This document shows positions 34,080-47,100 of a stretch of 64,000 bases of DNA, in pieces. The notes under the pieces were generated by a model. That model searched no databases and was not told where the DNA came from. It was given only the letters and a program-made list of their open reading frames with translations. The position numbers and the translations under genes were made by a program. Each line of letters starts with the position of its first letter. The stretch's first letter is position 1. The stretch lies in contig NW_026570233.1 in assembly GCF_019649055.1 (NCBI RefSeq), forward strand, positions 310,001-374,000, given 5' to 3'. The DNA comes from Paramacrobiotus metropolitanus. Taxonomy: Eukaryota > Tardigrada > Eutardigrada > Parachela > Macrobiotidae.

Positions 34080-34948
34080 TTATTTATCAAAGCGTGACCT
34101 CCGCCATCTTCTTTTTTATCATCCCATATCGAAAGCGTATACAGTACGTGATGAATATCCCAAGCAACTGCAAGAAATCAAGAATCCCATTTCTAAACAT
34201 ACGGCATCACAACGTCTGGGAGACGGTTACTGGGAGACGTCTGGGAGACGGTTACGTCTGGGAGACGGTTACAGCGATGACAAATTCGCGATTGATGTTC
34301 AGAGTGTTCTCTGTCCATTAAATGCACATGAGCAAGCGCATTCTTCTTGTACATGTCGTAAGACATATTCCTAATTCGTGCGGAGATCGCGACAGATATT
34401 GCTGTTGCCTAAAGATTTGACGTCACTTCATAAATAAATCTGAAATGTAGTATAGTAATATATTTTTGTAGTAATACAATCAAATTAGGATGCAACAACG
34501 ATTGTTTGTGCGGTTGTGTCCTATATTGCTGTATATCTATAAAAATATGGTCACCTGAACATTCAGCACAACGAACGCAAGCGTACGCAATACTACCAGC
34601 ATCCACTGATAAGGAGTAAAGTTCAGACTCAAGGGGGAATCTCGCCCGCGGGACCGTCCTTGCAAAATTTTCGATGGTGATGCCGATGAAAACTGTAGCA
34701 ACTGTAGTAAAAAATCCAGTAGCCACGCCACTTTGGGTTGATTTTTCCTCTTGCCTTTCGGTTTGCGCGCGACCCGCCCGAAACAACGCATTGCAAAGTA
34801 GCCAGTAATGGCAGACTCGTTCGACAATGTCCATATCGACCCAATTCAGACTCATTTCGGGGACCAGATTTTTATTTCTGAAATCTACCGATAGATGACC
34901 GAAAAGTATTGGCATTTTTAAGCGTAATCGCAGAGAAGCAGCGCACAA
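34080..34948 (-). pseudogene. Gustatory receptor-like gene 3, internally deleted
   Basis: The N-terminus (VERVCHYWLL, then in another frame GRVARKPKGK) is joined directly to the last part of exon 1 (TLAFVVLNVQ, donor GTGACC). About 0.6 kb of the middle helices is missing. Exon 2 (about 34405-34277) keeps MSYDMYKKNALAHV and NINREFVIA but lacks the codons for the IGFSLGG segment between them. The intron after it contains a short tandem repeat (34206-34275). The last exon (about 34174-34115) begins LLGIFITY and then loses frame. Clearly non-functional. Confidence 0.75.
34206..34275. repeat. Short tandem repeat GTCTGGGAGACGGTTAC
   Basis: Three to four imperfect copies of a 17-base unit, GTCTGGGAGACGGTTAC, in what was the last intron of the receptor pseudogene. 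Confidence 0.8.
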
Positions 34949-35569
34949 CGTCTAATTGTTGTGCTCTTATTGTCCCAATAAGGATAAGGAGCGCCCTTAT
35001 TGTCCCAATAGAACCTTGTATGATTTTTCAAGAGCGGCTGGCCCACAGGGAGCATGACTGCTATGATCTAAAACCTAATGTCAGCGAAAAGTGAAGGAAA
35101 GCTGTTTACCGGTTCAGTCAGATAATATCCACGGGCAGCTCTTGACCGACATCGGGCCTTCATGGAATGGATTGTTGCCAAATGGAACGCTTGCCGCTCC
35201 ATCCAGTTGAAGCCATTCCACGATGCTTAATGAGGGCACAGCCTCGGATACCTATGTGCAGTTTGCGCGTGCATACTTATTACCTTACATTCGTACATGT
35301 TGCAATATACACGCTAGCTTTAAGATGTCTAACCGAACGCTTGACCTTTCAGAACACAACTGTTATTCAACCGTGGTAACTCTACACTCTGCAACATTCG
35401 TAATACCACCTCGAATATTTCTATGCACAACTTACACACTTAAACACCATAAACGCTTTTAAAGGTTATTGGAAATTCTCACGAATTACAGAGTACAGAA
35501 TTACAGAGTTCTGTACATGGTTTTAAATGCCATTGTGTAGCTGTAAACTACTGTATAAATAAACACAAT
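34949..35569. other. Intergenic, no gene seen
   Basis: It contains a short direct repeat (GCGCTCTTATTGTCCCAATA type, twice near 34965-35010). No supported gene. Confidence 0.4.
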
Positions 35570-35976
35570 ATCGGCTCAGGCTGGAAGAACTCCACTGGGA
35601 TGATTTCAGAATACGAAATGCCAAAAAATTATTGATTTTTATTTACAAGCTTCTTTTTGGAATTACACCTTTATGTGACAAGTTTTTACAAAAGCACACA
35701 GTGTCTGCTGTCTTGTCTCAATCTGTTTCAGGAAACACGCGAAGTATCCGGCGGCTTGAAAACCATTATTTACCAATTTCGCCAGCACCGACAACTGCAT
35801 GTGGCGTTACGGTCCTCCCTGTTTCCGGCGGTTTCAGTGACAGAATAACATCTCTGTGGAATGAAGTCTCCTTACCACTATCCTTCTACAAATCTCTCCG
35901 AATGTTCCGTCATGCTCTAGATGACGTCAATTGGAAAGAACTGAAATGGTCAAAGAAATTCTTGCATATGCAATAA
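35570..35976 (+). mobile_element. LINE (non-LTR retrotransposon) 3' remnant
   Basis: An open frame, without its own start, reads RLEELHWDDFRIRNAKK, LLIFIYKLLFGITPL, then ITSLWNEVSLPLSFYKSL and FRHALDDVNW. This order (R-L-x2-L-x-W, then hYKhLhG, then hWN-x-LP, then SL-x2-F) is the usual extreme C-terminus of CR1/Jockey/RTE-like reverse transcriptase ORFs. Only about 135 codons survive. The polymerase core and 5' end are absent, as expected for a 5'-truncated insertion. An AATAAA-like AATAAAG follows the stop. The clade cannot be assigned from this piece. Confidence 0.55.
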
Positions 35977-36636
35977 AGTGTTCCTGCATATGCAATCAAA
36001 TCGTTATGTTACTGCTTGTAATTTTGCTCGTTGTCTCAGTACACAGACGATCAGTACGTAAGTGTCCATGCTTTCCATTTCTCCTGCAAGTTTAATTAAA
36101 TGTTTTGAAATTGTGAAAATTTTGACCTTAATTTTTTTTGCGGATATTTTTCTTCTTAGGCGGGTTTTTTGTTTTATGCATGGACACCAGTACAATCGTC
36201 TAACTTACCTTTTTTCCACTACCAGTCCAAACCATCGCACTCACTGCATTCATATCACTGCACTCAGTCCAACACCAACGTTTTTGTCATTTTTTTTGTT
36301 TTCCACTGTTGTTTGCATTTTCGTATCACTTTCCATCACGTTTGTTCTTATATGCAAAATTGCTGCACTGTCCACTGCTGTAAAAGGGCACGACCCTCGC
36401 ACGAAGACAATAAATTCCTTATTATAAACACCTTAACAATATTAGACAAAATTTTGGTGTTTCAAAAGACATGAATATACATGAAGACATGAAGACATGA
36501 ATACTCGTTTTTGGGCAAAAATCAAAAGAAGATTACGATCCCAGACCATGGTGTAGTCCGTGTAAACGACTTCAGCATGATCATACATAATATGAATTCA
36601 TGCAGGTGGGAGCACGGTGTTATTTCGTTAGATTAG
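35977..36636. other. Intergenic, no gene seen
   Basis: T-rich spacer with short GAAGACATGAA direct repeats near 36470-36500. No gene is supported. Confidence 0.4.
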
Positions 36637-37500
36637 TCACAGTGATAAGCTGCTGTTCGTCGGAGCGCAACTTTCTTTGTTGTCTGTTTTATTATCCCAC
36701 ATCAACAGCATGTATGTGACGAATGCCCCAAGAAGCTGCAATAGCACAACCGCTCTAGGACGTACTCATAAGAACTGCAGATAAACTTGAAAATTATGGC
36801 CGCTTGACTTACAGCGGTGACGAATTCGCGGTTTACGTTGAGCAGACCGCCTAGACTGAATCCAATATGCTTCCTGTCCAATAACTGCACTCGAGCAAGC
36901 GCGTTTTTCTTGTAGGCTTCATACGGCATGTCGACAACTCGTGCGGAGATGGCATCAGACATTGCTGTTGCCTAAAAGTAAGATCGATCCGTCAGGAACA
37001 AACTGCATAGCAAAAACCTTTTGTAATGACATTCTTTGTGCCAAATTGCGCTATCTGGAATTTAGTTAAGCCAAAATTTTGCAATACCGAAATTGAGCTA
37101 GAGGGATTTTGGTATGGTAATTCGAGGAATTTCGTTATGGTAACCGACCATTACGGAACGTTCGCCTGAACGGTTTTTATTACGCATTTTGTGCTTTTGT
37201 ACCGGCACTATACTTGTCGGAGTACAAACGACATAGACAACAAATTACTCTGCTGCATAATCTTCGAAAATTAGTTACCTGAACATTCAGCAAAACAAAT
37301 GCTATGGTGCGCACTACCAGCAGCAAGCACTGGTTCAGAGTGTACGTCAGGGTTGCTTCATTTCCACCTGGCTGGCCTTGTAAAAATTCTTTAATCCTGG
37401 TCGCTCTGTACATTGCCCAGGAGATATCTTCCAGATGCTGAAACAGCAGATAAAAATTAAATCGTTTACGTAGGCGTTCCAACTGATCACATAGGGCGAT
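36637..37500 (-). pseudogene. Gustatory receptor-like gene 4, 5'-truncated
   Basis: It carries the end of exon 1 (about 37500-37279, with QLERLRKRFNFYLL and RTIAFVLLNVQ, donor GTAACT), exon 2 (36971-36813, YKKNALARVQLL to NREFVTA) and exon 3 (36735-36637, LLGAFVTYMLLMWDN). Introns are phase 0 and the borders are canonical. Roughly the first 235 codons seen in the intact paralog are absent. In their place a receptor-like frame on the opposite strand begins. The surviving part has no frame break, so the truncation may be recent. Confidence 0.75.
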
Positions 37501-38523
37501 CAGGGCGCTCTCAAAACCATAGTCACCCGGCGGACTTTACTGGTGACCTTTAGCGTCGGTACAGTGTTCACCCTTTGGGAAGTTATATCGCGAATGCGGC
37601 CATCCTACACCTTGAAAGAATTTGTGGCGGTTAGTCCAACTTTTCTGCGACTGGGACTCACGGTGTACCGGTATCAAACCGCTGCCTTGTGGTTTGGATG
37701 TGTCACCATTCCGTTCACCTTATCGGTGATCGCGCAGGGTCTGTATTTCTTCGGCGGTTCGGTGTTGCAAAAGGGCAGGGAGTATTTTTATCAAAGGTTG
37801 TCGCGGATGGTGCAGAGTGCCGATAAGATAGCAGACCACGAAGGGATAGAAATCAAGCTGAAGTCGTTGATTGCGTTTCGAGAAAAATTAAGTCTACTCT
37901 CGCGACAGCTTAATCGAGCTTTTGGATTGGCGACGGCCGTGTGCTGTAGCATGGACACGGCACTGATGTTTAGCTATGCAGCGAGCGCCAAAATTCTTTC
38001 GAAACATCCAGAACTTATTACGATTGGCGCCACCCTCGTGTATGCCGTGATTGTCGTATCCTTTGCGTACCCGTTTATTGAAGTTGCTAAATTGGTAAAT
38101 GGCGTTTGCAGCCGCTTCCAGATTAATTTGTTAACTTAAAGTCTAGTGAACTGCAGGATGATGAAGATGGATCGCTGTACAGCGATCTCGCGGTGAAGCT
38201 GTTACCGATTGTCGAAACACCACAGGTAGAAATTACGTAACAGGATTCGTCTGTAAACTGAAATTGTTGCACACATTTTCTAGGGCTACAAAATCAAAAT
38301 TGCCATGGACACGTTAATTTTCATGAATACGAATTCCAAACTCCACGTCGCGCCTGCTGGACTGTTTTATTTGAACCGGGTTCTGTTCATAAAGGTGACA
38401 TTTGCAAGCGCTGACCGTATAACTCTTTTTTAAGCTATTACAGTATAGTATAACAATTAACATTTTCAGACATACATTGTTGATTGTGACGACCACCTTA
38501 TTAGCCAACGAACTATTCGGTAA
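37493..38523 (+). pseudogene. Gustatory receptor-like gene 5, 5'-truncated
   Basis: Plus-strand frame open from about 37494 to 38139, with hydrophobic helices (LLVTFSVGTVFTLW, FGCVTIPFTLSVIAQGLYFF) and the loop FREKLSLLSRQLNRAFGLA, which matches the conserved region before helix 6 of gustatory receptors. After 38139 an acidic exon-like piece (ELQDDEDGSLYSDL) lies in another frame, with the donor CCACAG|GTAGAA. Exon 2 (38284-38394, AMDTLIFMNTNSKL to VLFIK) and a last exon from 38470 (TYIVDC) follow in phase 0. There is no start ATG in a sensible place: the first is at about 37594, inside the protein. It is only distantly related to the neighbouring receptors and meets gene 4 head to head. Confidence 0.6.
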
Positions 38524-39081
38524 TCTGGAATGTGATCCTTGTGTCATTCTCCCCATTCGGAATCTCACTGCTGCTGGATAAAATTGGGGTTTTGAAAATA
38601 TCTCCGCACTTTTATTAATGATTTTTGGCTGCATGATACTAATAAAAGCTTCCACTTTTGTTGCAACGACAAAGATTAGACGAGAAATGTCGGCTGTTTT
38701 GGGAAGGTGGTTGCTGGCCGGCATAAGTGAGTACGTAAGTACTGTAATTCTGCCGACTGCGAGTAGTGCGTATAATAATTATGATCATGATCTTTCTACC
38801 ATACTGAACATAAAAAATATTAAAAATATTCATTCGTTTTACTCGTACGTATAAACTAGGGCGCAAATCGGCAACCATTAATTAGTCGCTTTTAGGCTTT
38901 AGCGAAGCCGCCCTGGTTGGCGCCCGCCCACCGTGGTTGGCGACTTCGAGTTTATTAGCTGCATACCAACGTTTTCGAATTTCCCTATTGGTTTACGTAG
39001 CATCGTGTAGCCGTGCACAACCAGGGCGGTTTTTATACGGCGCATTTTCAACTAGCCGGGAGCCGGAATATGGCAAAAAAC

Positions 39082-39087
39082 TATAAG
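39082..39087 (+). promoter_or_regulatory. TATA-like box
   Basis: CTATAAGAGG, about 140 bases before the ATG of the small secreted ORF at 39225. It is preceded by the GC-rich GGGAGCCGG. Spacing fits a start site near 39110, but this is only a sequence match. Confidence 0.3.
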
Positions 39088-39224
39088 AGGAGGCGGAATA
39101 AGGAATTTATCGAAGTACGTTTATTCAAGTCAAGTACTTCAAAGGACGTACAGTAGTTGCAAGTTTCCCGAGCACAAAACAAGATTTGTCAACTTCCGCA
39201 CAGTTTTGAAAATTAGGAATTGCA

Positions 39225-39398
39225 ATGATATTACTTAAGTATGGGACTTGCTGTGTTTTAGCGCTGTTGTATATATGTAAGTTATTATGTCATCCTACTT
39301 TGATATCGGCTAACTGTAAATCGGCACGTGCAACTCGACCCGGCATTAATGAGAAAACCGACCGGCCGGAAACAGCTAAACTATCGCTTCTTGGTTGA
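39225..39398 (+). CDS. Candidate small secreted peptide, 57 residues
   Basis: An ATG frame of 57 codons starts MILLKYGTCCVLALLYIC and continues to LISANC, a plausible signal peptide. A short hydrophilic part (TRPGINEKTDRPETAKL) follows. It lies after a TATA-like box. A strong donor-like GTAAGT at about 39277 sits inside the hydrophobic part, so the true product may differ by splicing. No relative is recognised. A second frame just downstream (GRKQLNYRFLVEQYEYP, ending 39466) is also open. Low certainty. Confidence 0.25.
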   Translation: MILLKYGTCCVLALLYICKLLCHPTLISANCKSARATRPGINEKTDRPETAKLSLLG

Positions 39399-41105
39399 GC
39401 AGTACGAATATCCCGTATCCCTCGCTTCTCGTATCCCTTCTACCCATTTGCCATCGAGACGGTGAGAGTTGTTGGGGAAGGCCATAGCGGCAAAAAGTCC
39501 ACATATCTATATACAGATACCAACAATAAGCCTCTTTGGGCGGATAATTCGGAAAAAGTCTGGTAAAATCATCAATTATTGTAAATATTTGTAGATAAAT
39601 ACGTAGAACCACGCAAATTTAGAGCAACCTGTCAACGTCAGTTTAGCTACGAGTGTTATAAGAGGTGGTCAGCTAGTTGGGTGTTGGGTAAAAACAAACT
39701 GCAATAATTATGTAGTATGTAATTTGTATTAATGTGTTGTCAACTGGTTGTTTCTTTCATTCTTGAATGCACATTATTTTAACGACCTAGCGAAGTGAAT
39801 GCCCAATTTTCTACTTAATTGTCCGCGGAAGTTCGATAATAGAAGTATTTAACTTATTAGCATGAAACATTCTTGTGTTCATATAGAAAAACTTATGTAC
39901 GAATACAAGTATACTTGCACTTCTTGGGCGAAAGGTACGTACCTACCGTACAATCAGTACAATGCACCGGATCGGTACAATACAGACTAAAATAAATGTT
40001 TTAATACCGTTTTATACCCATTCCGATTTTCAGCCAACAATTAATTTTTCAGACTAATTGCTGTACTCTGTACTATGCGGTTAATTAATTTTTACTTACC
40101 CTGCATATAATATACGTGTCGCATTAGCACAGCATTGTAGCGCTTCGATTATTTTGGTGATTGTCCATTATGAAATAACAGCCAATAGGCAATAGGTATT
40201 AAGGTAACTATTATAAAAAACATATTTACTTCTCGTTTTGATCAATTTTTTACAAAAAACAGTATAATAGTGCAGCAGAAATAAGAATAATTTGCACCGA
40301 GTTATAGATATAGTAGGCTAATTTCGTTAATTTCATTGTATAAATACAAATACAGTCGACTTACGATATGTACTCGTACTTTTGATTTTGGTACACCGAG
40401 TTTCCACAGGTCAATTTTTAATTTTATTTACGTAGCTTACATGTTTACGTACACTTTTTTCTCGTATTTATTTATTTACGTACAACTGCGTTTGCACAAT
40501 GAAATTAATAACAATTATTAGACGCACTTGTACTTACGATTAAAAAGTTAAATTCACCGGGTGTACCGTAACGAAGTATATCGCAGTCGCGGCGGACTGT
40601 CAGCCGTCGCTACCGATCAATACCGAAGTCACCCTCGGCGCGCCCCGCCGCAACCGTGTCATGTCATCCAACCCACAAACGGCACAAAGGTATGACTGAC
40701 TCAGCCACTGTTGTAGCGATTTTCTCTCCTCGCTGCTGGTCGCATTTTTGATTGAGCTCGTGGTGACGGATTGCCATGACCTACGGCGTTTCATCACCAC
40801 ACTTTTCCATCGTTATCGGTCAGACGCTGCATGTGTGTTTTTTGTTATAATTTTCCACTGAGCAATTAAGAGCAAATATGGAACCAAGGAACGACCTTGT
40901 GCACGCTGTCACGGGTCGTTGTGGAGGGCTGTTATCGGGAATCCGCGCTGCACTGCTCTCTGCTCTCACTCTGATTTTCTTTCTTGTCGACGTGTGAACA
41001 GTGGGATTAGTTGTTGTCTTGTTGATATAGTTGGAGTTTGTTAAAAAGTCATTACTTATTCTTGTTGGAGTTTCTCGTGTGTTGGCTGCGTGTGCGGGGG
41101 AAATT
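39399..41105. other. Intergenic and presumed promoter of Pez
   Basis: 39400-40550 is AT-rich with no gene. 40580-41000 is more GC-rich and probably holds the promoter and 5' UTR of the gene starting at 41106. A minus-strand 64-codon frame (40795-40600, starting MKRRRSWQS) overlaps it and is not convincing. Confidence 0.4.
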
Positions 41106-44100
41106 ATGCCGTTTGCGTTCCGTTTAAAGAAAGTTCGCCGTTATGATGTGGCCACACGCGCTCTCTTCGTGCTCTCCGTGCAGCTGCTGGATAATACGGA
41201 AATGGAATGTACCCTGAATGAGGCCAGCACAGGTAGCGTGCCGTATTTATGGTTAATTTTTCTGGGCGTAAATAATTTCTGCGAAAGATTGGAGAAGGGC
41301 CAGGGAAATAAAAACAGACGATTAAGTAGCTTGGGCTTGTTGTCCACGGATCACTGCGTATTTTCCTGTTTGTGATGCTTGACCGCTTGAGTGGCCATAC
41401 AGGGATGTTGTGGTCTGTTGCATCGAAAATTCCACAGGTGGTTCAAGACTGTTTAAATATATAGTTTTCGATTTTGATTGATTGAGAAAAATTACAAACA
41501 GAGATTAATGAACAAACCGAATCTTTTCAATGTTTCGTATTTGGAATTTTGAATCTTCAAGATTCTTCAGGCTTTTTAGTAATTAAAAAATGGAAGCTAC
41601 TCTGTGGTGCAGAATAACACTGTAAAGATTTAATATTATGTAGATAGTTACAGTTACTACTAAAATGATGAAAAATTTCAAACGAGTATTTCATCCACCG
41701 TGATTCGAGTAATGGGATTATCGTTTGTTCGGATATTATACCACTAGATGAGCCCGACAAATTACAGAACACTTACGAATTTTTAAATTAATGCTTAATA
41801 GGGAGTATTTTAAATTGTTACGATCTAACAGCGAAGTGTAATGCACTTTGGTATTAACTATCAACTACATATTATCACTATCGCATAATTTGGTTATCAT
41901 TTTATGTGGGAATTTCTGCCGTGGTAGTTGGGTGAAAAATAACCGTAAAAGATATGGGTAATATTTGATAGCCAGTGTGTAAACAACAACAACAACAGTG
42001 TGTAAACAGTGTGTTACTTACACAGTGTGTAAGTAACAACCTAATTGAGTGTTGCTTGTTTTCCAGGAGAAGAATTGTTATCCCACATTGCCCAGCGTCT
42101 GAACATCCGCGAATACGGATATTTCGGCCTGAAATTCATTAACAAACACCTGCAGTACCAGTGGCTGGCCCTGGATCTGCCCCTGAAACGCCAGCTGACC
42201 AAATTCGCTCACAGTCTCTTCGTCAAGTTCTCCGTGCGCTTCTACGTGAAGAACGCCACCCAGCTCAAGGATGAATCGACACGCTACCAGTTCTTCCTGC
42301 AGCTGCGCAACGAGATTATCGAGGGCGCGCTGTTGTGCTCCCCGGAGCAGGCGGTGCTCCTGGCCAGCTACAGTCTGCAGGCCGCCTACGGGGACTTCGA
42401 TCCCGAACGGCATGCGCCGCATCATCTCAAGGATTTCTTTCTGCTCCCGAAAAGGATGTGTACACAGGAGGAGATTTTGATGGAGCTGTTAAGGGAAGTG
42501 TCCAATACGCATCGGTCCTTTCATGTGAGTGCCTTGAAATTGTTTTTTTTTTAAACTGTTATTTATTTCTCTGGCTTTTTTATTCCGTTTTCCGTGTTGT
42601 ACCGGATAGTGAAGAAGCAGAGTATTTTTCAACGTGGAACTCTTTCTGGATGGTAGAATTTTTATTCATAAGATTTGTTGCGCTTGCGACTTGACGTTAG
42701 GTGTTTTTAAATAAAATCATGTGTTTTGGGGATTACGAATTTGAAAATTTTTTAATTTCGAATTTTTTGCACGCTGGGAAATCCATAGAAATCTGCCATC
42801 CATTTTTTGTGAGTTACTATTAGAATTCAATTTTTTTTTTGTTTTGAGATCTTTGTTGAGATTTGACCAAGTTGGAGAAAGCTTCGTAGTTCGTATGCAG
42901 GATATCCTGAGTCATCGTAGTGTAGAGGCTGATTGATGAGCGTTGATACATGATGCATCTCAATTTAATATAGTGGGTTCTTGTTAAAAGTTTAAAAGAG
43001 ATTATAAATTTTCAACGATGCTGAAGCATTTTTTATTATTATTGGATCAGTTCAATTTTTGTGATTATTATTCAATTCTGAAAAATTAACAAATTTCGGA
43101 CTTTCTGTATAGTCGATTAATTTCTAGCTGTGATTGGATTTGATTACTTACGCTACAACATTTCTTAAGCAAATTTCTGGTCAGTAACGTTTATCTCAGG
43201 GAAAAAATCGTTTAGAGAAATGTATCGATTGACCGTGTTGATTGTCGTTTAGTTACATAACCGAAAGGATAGTGTTTCGCTCGCACCACTTTGCCGCGGT
43301 GAGTGGCAGGTTGAAGAAGAGAGTTGTTTTGTCGGTGTTGGTCGGGCGAGTGTCGCTGGTTGCAGGTTGAAAAGACGGATCCATTTGCCAAATGGCTTTA
43401 ACGTTGTCCGTGTTGTTTATCTATTGATCGTGTTTGGTAGAATAACCTGCGCTGGATTACCGGTCCGTGTATTACCGTCCATTTTAACAGACACACCGGC
43501 ATATATGGCAGCTGCACCGCACTTGATCGTATTTGGAGTACATCTAATTAATTCTAATTGCGGCCAGAACGTTTAGTTTTGAATGTAGTGCTCATTTGCC
43601 ATTGTAATCAAAACGCACGTGTAATGAAAAGGAAGTGCAGTGCAGGCGGATGTGAAAACAAATAGTTTGCATAGCTTGAGAGAGATATTAGGTTTTGTTT
43701 TGGACTGAGAATACAACGGAAATGCCGTTTGGTTAGGGCAAAAAATTTTTAACTGCATTGCGATGGAAAAATTACGGTTATTCAACAGTCTTCAGCAGTG
43801 TTAAATAATGTTTTTTTTTGCATTTACTTAAATTGATTTTGAATATTCCCCAGGCCCATATTGCCATGAACGTGCCGTTACATTACCGAAACACTTTTGT
43901 AGAAGTATATATTTCTCTCTGATAAGAAACGTTGATGTGACAAGACCTCATTATTCTGATCTGTTGCATGATTTTAGTTGTTTAATATGGTTATTGTTTA
44001 TTATAATATGTATATATGTGGTTAATTGTATTGTAATGTATGTATTTGACAGGTTTGTTGTTAAATAAACTACGTGCTCGAAGCAGTAGAATTTTGTAAC

Positions 44101-47100
44101 TTATTGTAGTAAAGTGGCTCATATCGTCTCTGCTATCATATCGTATGCGAAGCAGTCAGACCGCACAGCTATGGGAAAGTTGCAGCGATTAGAGAATTTT
44201 CGAGCTTTCGTAATATAATTTTTTGTTGATATTTAACAATAAATGGGCAGAAAGGATCTTGCAGCTTAAGTGAACAACTCCCGGCTTTGGAGTGATTTTG
44301 CAAATACCCCTCTCCAGGCTGGATTCTTGCTTCTTTTTATAGGGAATGTCACCCGCCGCCGCCGAGATGTTCTACATCCAGGAAGCCCAGAGTCTGGAGG
44401 GCTACGGCGAAGAGTACTACGCGGCGAAGGACGCTTCCGGCAACGACTTGCTGCTGGGCACCAGCCACCTGGGCGTCACCATCAAGCACCCCACCGGGCG
44501 GCCCCTGCTGAACATGGCCTGGCCGCTTCTGAAGAACGTCTCGCGGGCCAAACGCAGTATCTACCTGGAATGTGTGGGCACCGGGCGTACCAATCAGCGC
44601 ATGGTGCAGATCTTCCTGGAGAACGCGGATTTTGCCGCGTACGTCCTGACCAATATCAGTCTGCAGCAGGATTTCTATTTGACGGAAGCGGGCGCTAATG
44701 GATACGTGGGGAATGGGAGTAGTTTCCCGGTGACGGGAAACGGGGGGCCGGTGGATCCCGGACCGCATCCGCAGGCGCATCCCTTCAGGTATACAGGGGT
44801 TTGCTTGTCCAGTACGTTTTGTTGGGTTTCACGCAATAATAGAACAATTATAATTTATTATCGATCCGTTTCGGTTTGTGTTGTAAAGTGCGTTTTGGGT
44901 TGGCTTAATTATTTTAATTTTTGTAAAATCAATCTTCTGGAATGTGATTAATGTGTAACCGACTAACCGTCGTTATTTATTGTACATGTAGTATGTTTGA
45001 AGTGTAAACATATGCATAAATACTGGTGAGAATAAGTTATTTCTTTGTTGAATAATTTCTTAATTAAACGAACACTTTCGTCAGAAATTTTCTTAACGAG
45101 AGTTTTAGTTGCGTGCGTGTCAGTCGAGGGTTGTGATACCGTTGCGTGTCCATCAAGTCCTAACATATGCATTGGTTTACCTGTGGGAACGAATATCGTA
45201 GTGCAATGTAGAGATCAGTCCGCAGGATTCAGTGTTGATTCACCAAGTCTGCTTATCATATTATGTACGAGTGAATAATGATTATAAAATTTCATTAAAA
45301 TTATAACATTCCCAAATTTTTTTGTTTCTTGTTTATTCGTACCACGATATAGGGAAATTTTCAGATTTACTGTTATATTTACTCAAACGTTTTTCTGCTG
45401 GTTTTATTAACAAAGGTGCTAATGTGATGAGTCAGTACGAGTAGAGAATGTGAATGCACAATTATGACGTTTAGTCATTTCGGGATGTTTGGGTTTCTGA
45501 TATTGGTTTATCGGGGTGAGAATACGGGGTCAACACGATAAGTTGTCTCATGATGATGTAATAGTGGACTAGTTCACGCGCCAGTAATCTGCCAACAGCA
45601 TAGTTGTTAGCGTTGGCATTCATTCTTCCGCTTATCGTTGAAGGTTGATGTTCCGCCCGGACGCCACCGGAATGACACGGCCGTTATCCAACGGAAATAC
45701 CAGCAACGGCGTGCAAGTACAGACCGTTGTCCGGCCGGAGCAGCACCCGGCGCCGGCATCCTCGCAGCCGGATGTTATCGATTTCGCCCGCACCACCGAC
45801 CTCTACATGCCCCGTGACCACCGCGCACATCCAGGTGAGACGATCGTTAAGTTTACAATGACATTATAAAATTGAGCTTAAAATTAATAGTTGAATTCTA
45901 CGGCGGAGAACAAACACACATGACATTAGCTCAGATTTAGCTGTTTGTATAAGGTTGTGGAAAAATTGAATAAAATTATTTTAGTACGGGTGACTTGCAG
46001 ACCCTTTCGTTTATGGCATTCATTAGAAAATTTATCAAGTATTTTCCTGAAATGACCAGCAGACATCTTGTAATTTTTTTCACTTGCGTTGATCCATTTT
46101 ATATCGTTTCTTCGTGTTATTTCTATGGCTTTTGTCTTGTTTTAACGAAATGCACGATAAAATTACAAAAATAACGATAGAAATAACTACTGGCTGAAAT
46201 AAACGAAATTGTATGAATGATTTGTACACTTGGTAACTGCCGCCAACGGCTCACACTGACAGTCCATACACTATGCAATCTCTTGCTAGGCGAACATTTC
46301 GAGCGCGCAGCACCGCCCTTGTCGTACCGCGAGGCGCCCGCCTACGACAGCGTCATCAAAAACCATCCCGTCGATCTGCTGCACCGTACGCCCGGCGCCC
46401 CGCCGCTGCACCGCTACTCGTGGATCGACGGCATGATGCCCGAGGGCGCACCGGCGGAGATCCGCGGCATCCATGCCCAGTCTTCCATTATCGGACCACT
46501 GATCAACAGTACCCCGGAGCTGCGCTCCACGGGGGCCGCCCGCCGAGCGGCGGCGCTGAGCTGCAGCACGCCGGATCTGCTGTCCATGACGGGCCCGGTG
46601 CCCGCGCGGCGTGTGCTCATCAGTCGGCCGGAACGGTCCGAGGTGTTTGTCTCGCATTCCCAGGTAAGGAATTAGCCACCATGGAAGGTAAACGGTCTTT
46701 TTCACTGGTGAATGAAGTTGTGTGTGTTTGTCGAAATATGTTTATGGATTAGTCAGATTTTATATACTTTTTTCTTTAGAAAAACTACTGTTATTCTATT
46801 ACTGTATCTAGTTCAGTTATATTTGCCTGTTGTATTAAGTGGACGTAAAAAGCTTTAATCTGACAAAACATAAATTAAAAATATTTTTAATTTTCGACAA
46901 AATATTTTTGCATGAATGTTGATTTTTTAAATCAATTTTTTATTTCGGATGACTAGAAGTATTACTGTAAATTCTGTAATCGACTGGCGTTTCCCGATTT
47001 TGGTGGATGTCACTGTCAGCCATTCTACTAGGCTCGCTCTCTTTTTATTTTACTTGATCATGCATGTGCATTTGTGTACGCACTTGCTGCAGCTAGTTGT

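Noticed and set aside
43367-43576. Hydrophobic plus frame inside Pez intron 2
   Set aside because: It has no ATG start in frame and no splice support, and is surrounded by AT-rich intron sequence.
46273-46752. 159-codon and 139-codon frames overlapping Pez exon 5 on both strands
   Set aside because: They are shadows of the GC-rich coding exon 46290-46663, whose own frame joins its neighbours in phase and matches PTPN14/21 motifs.
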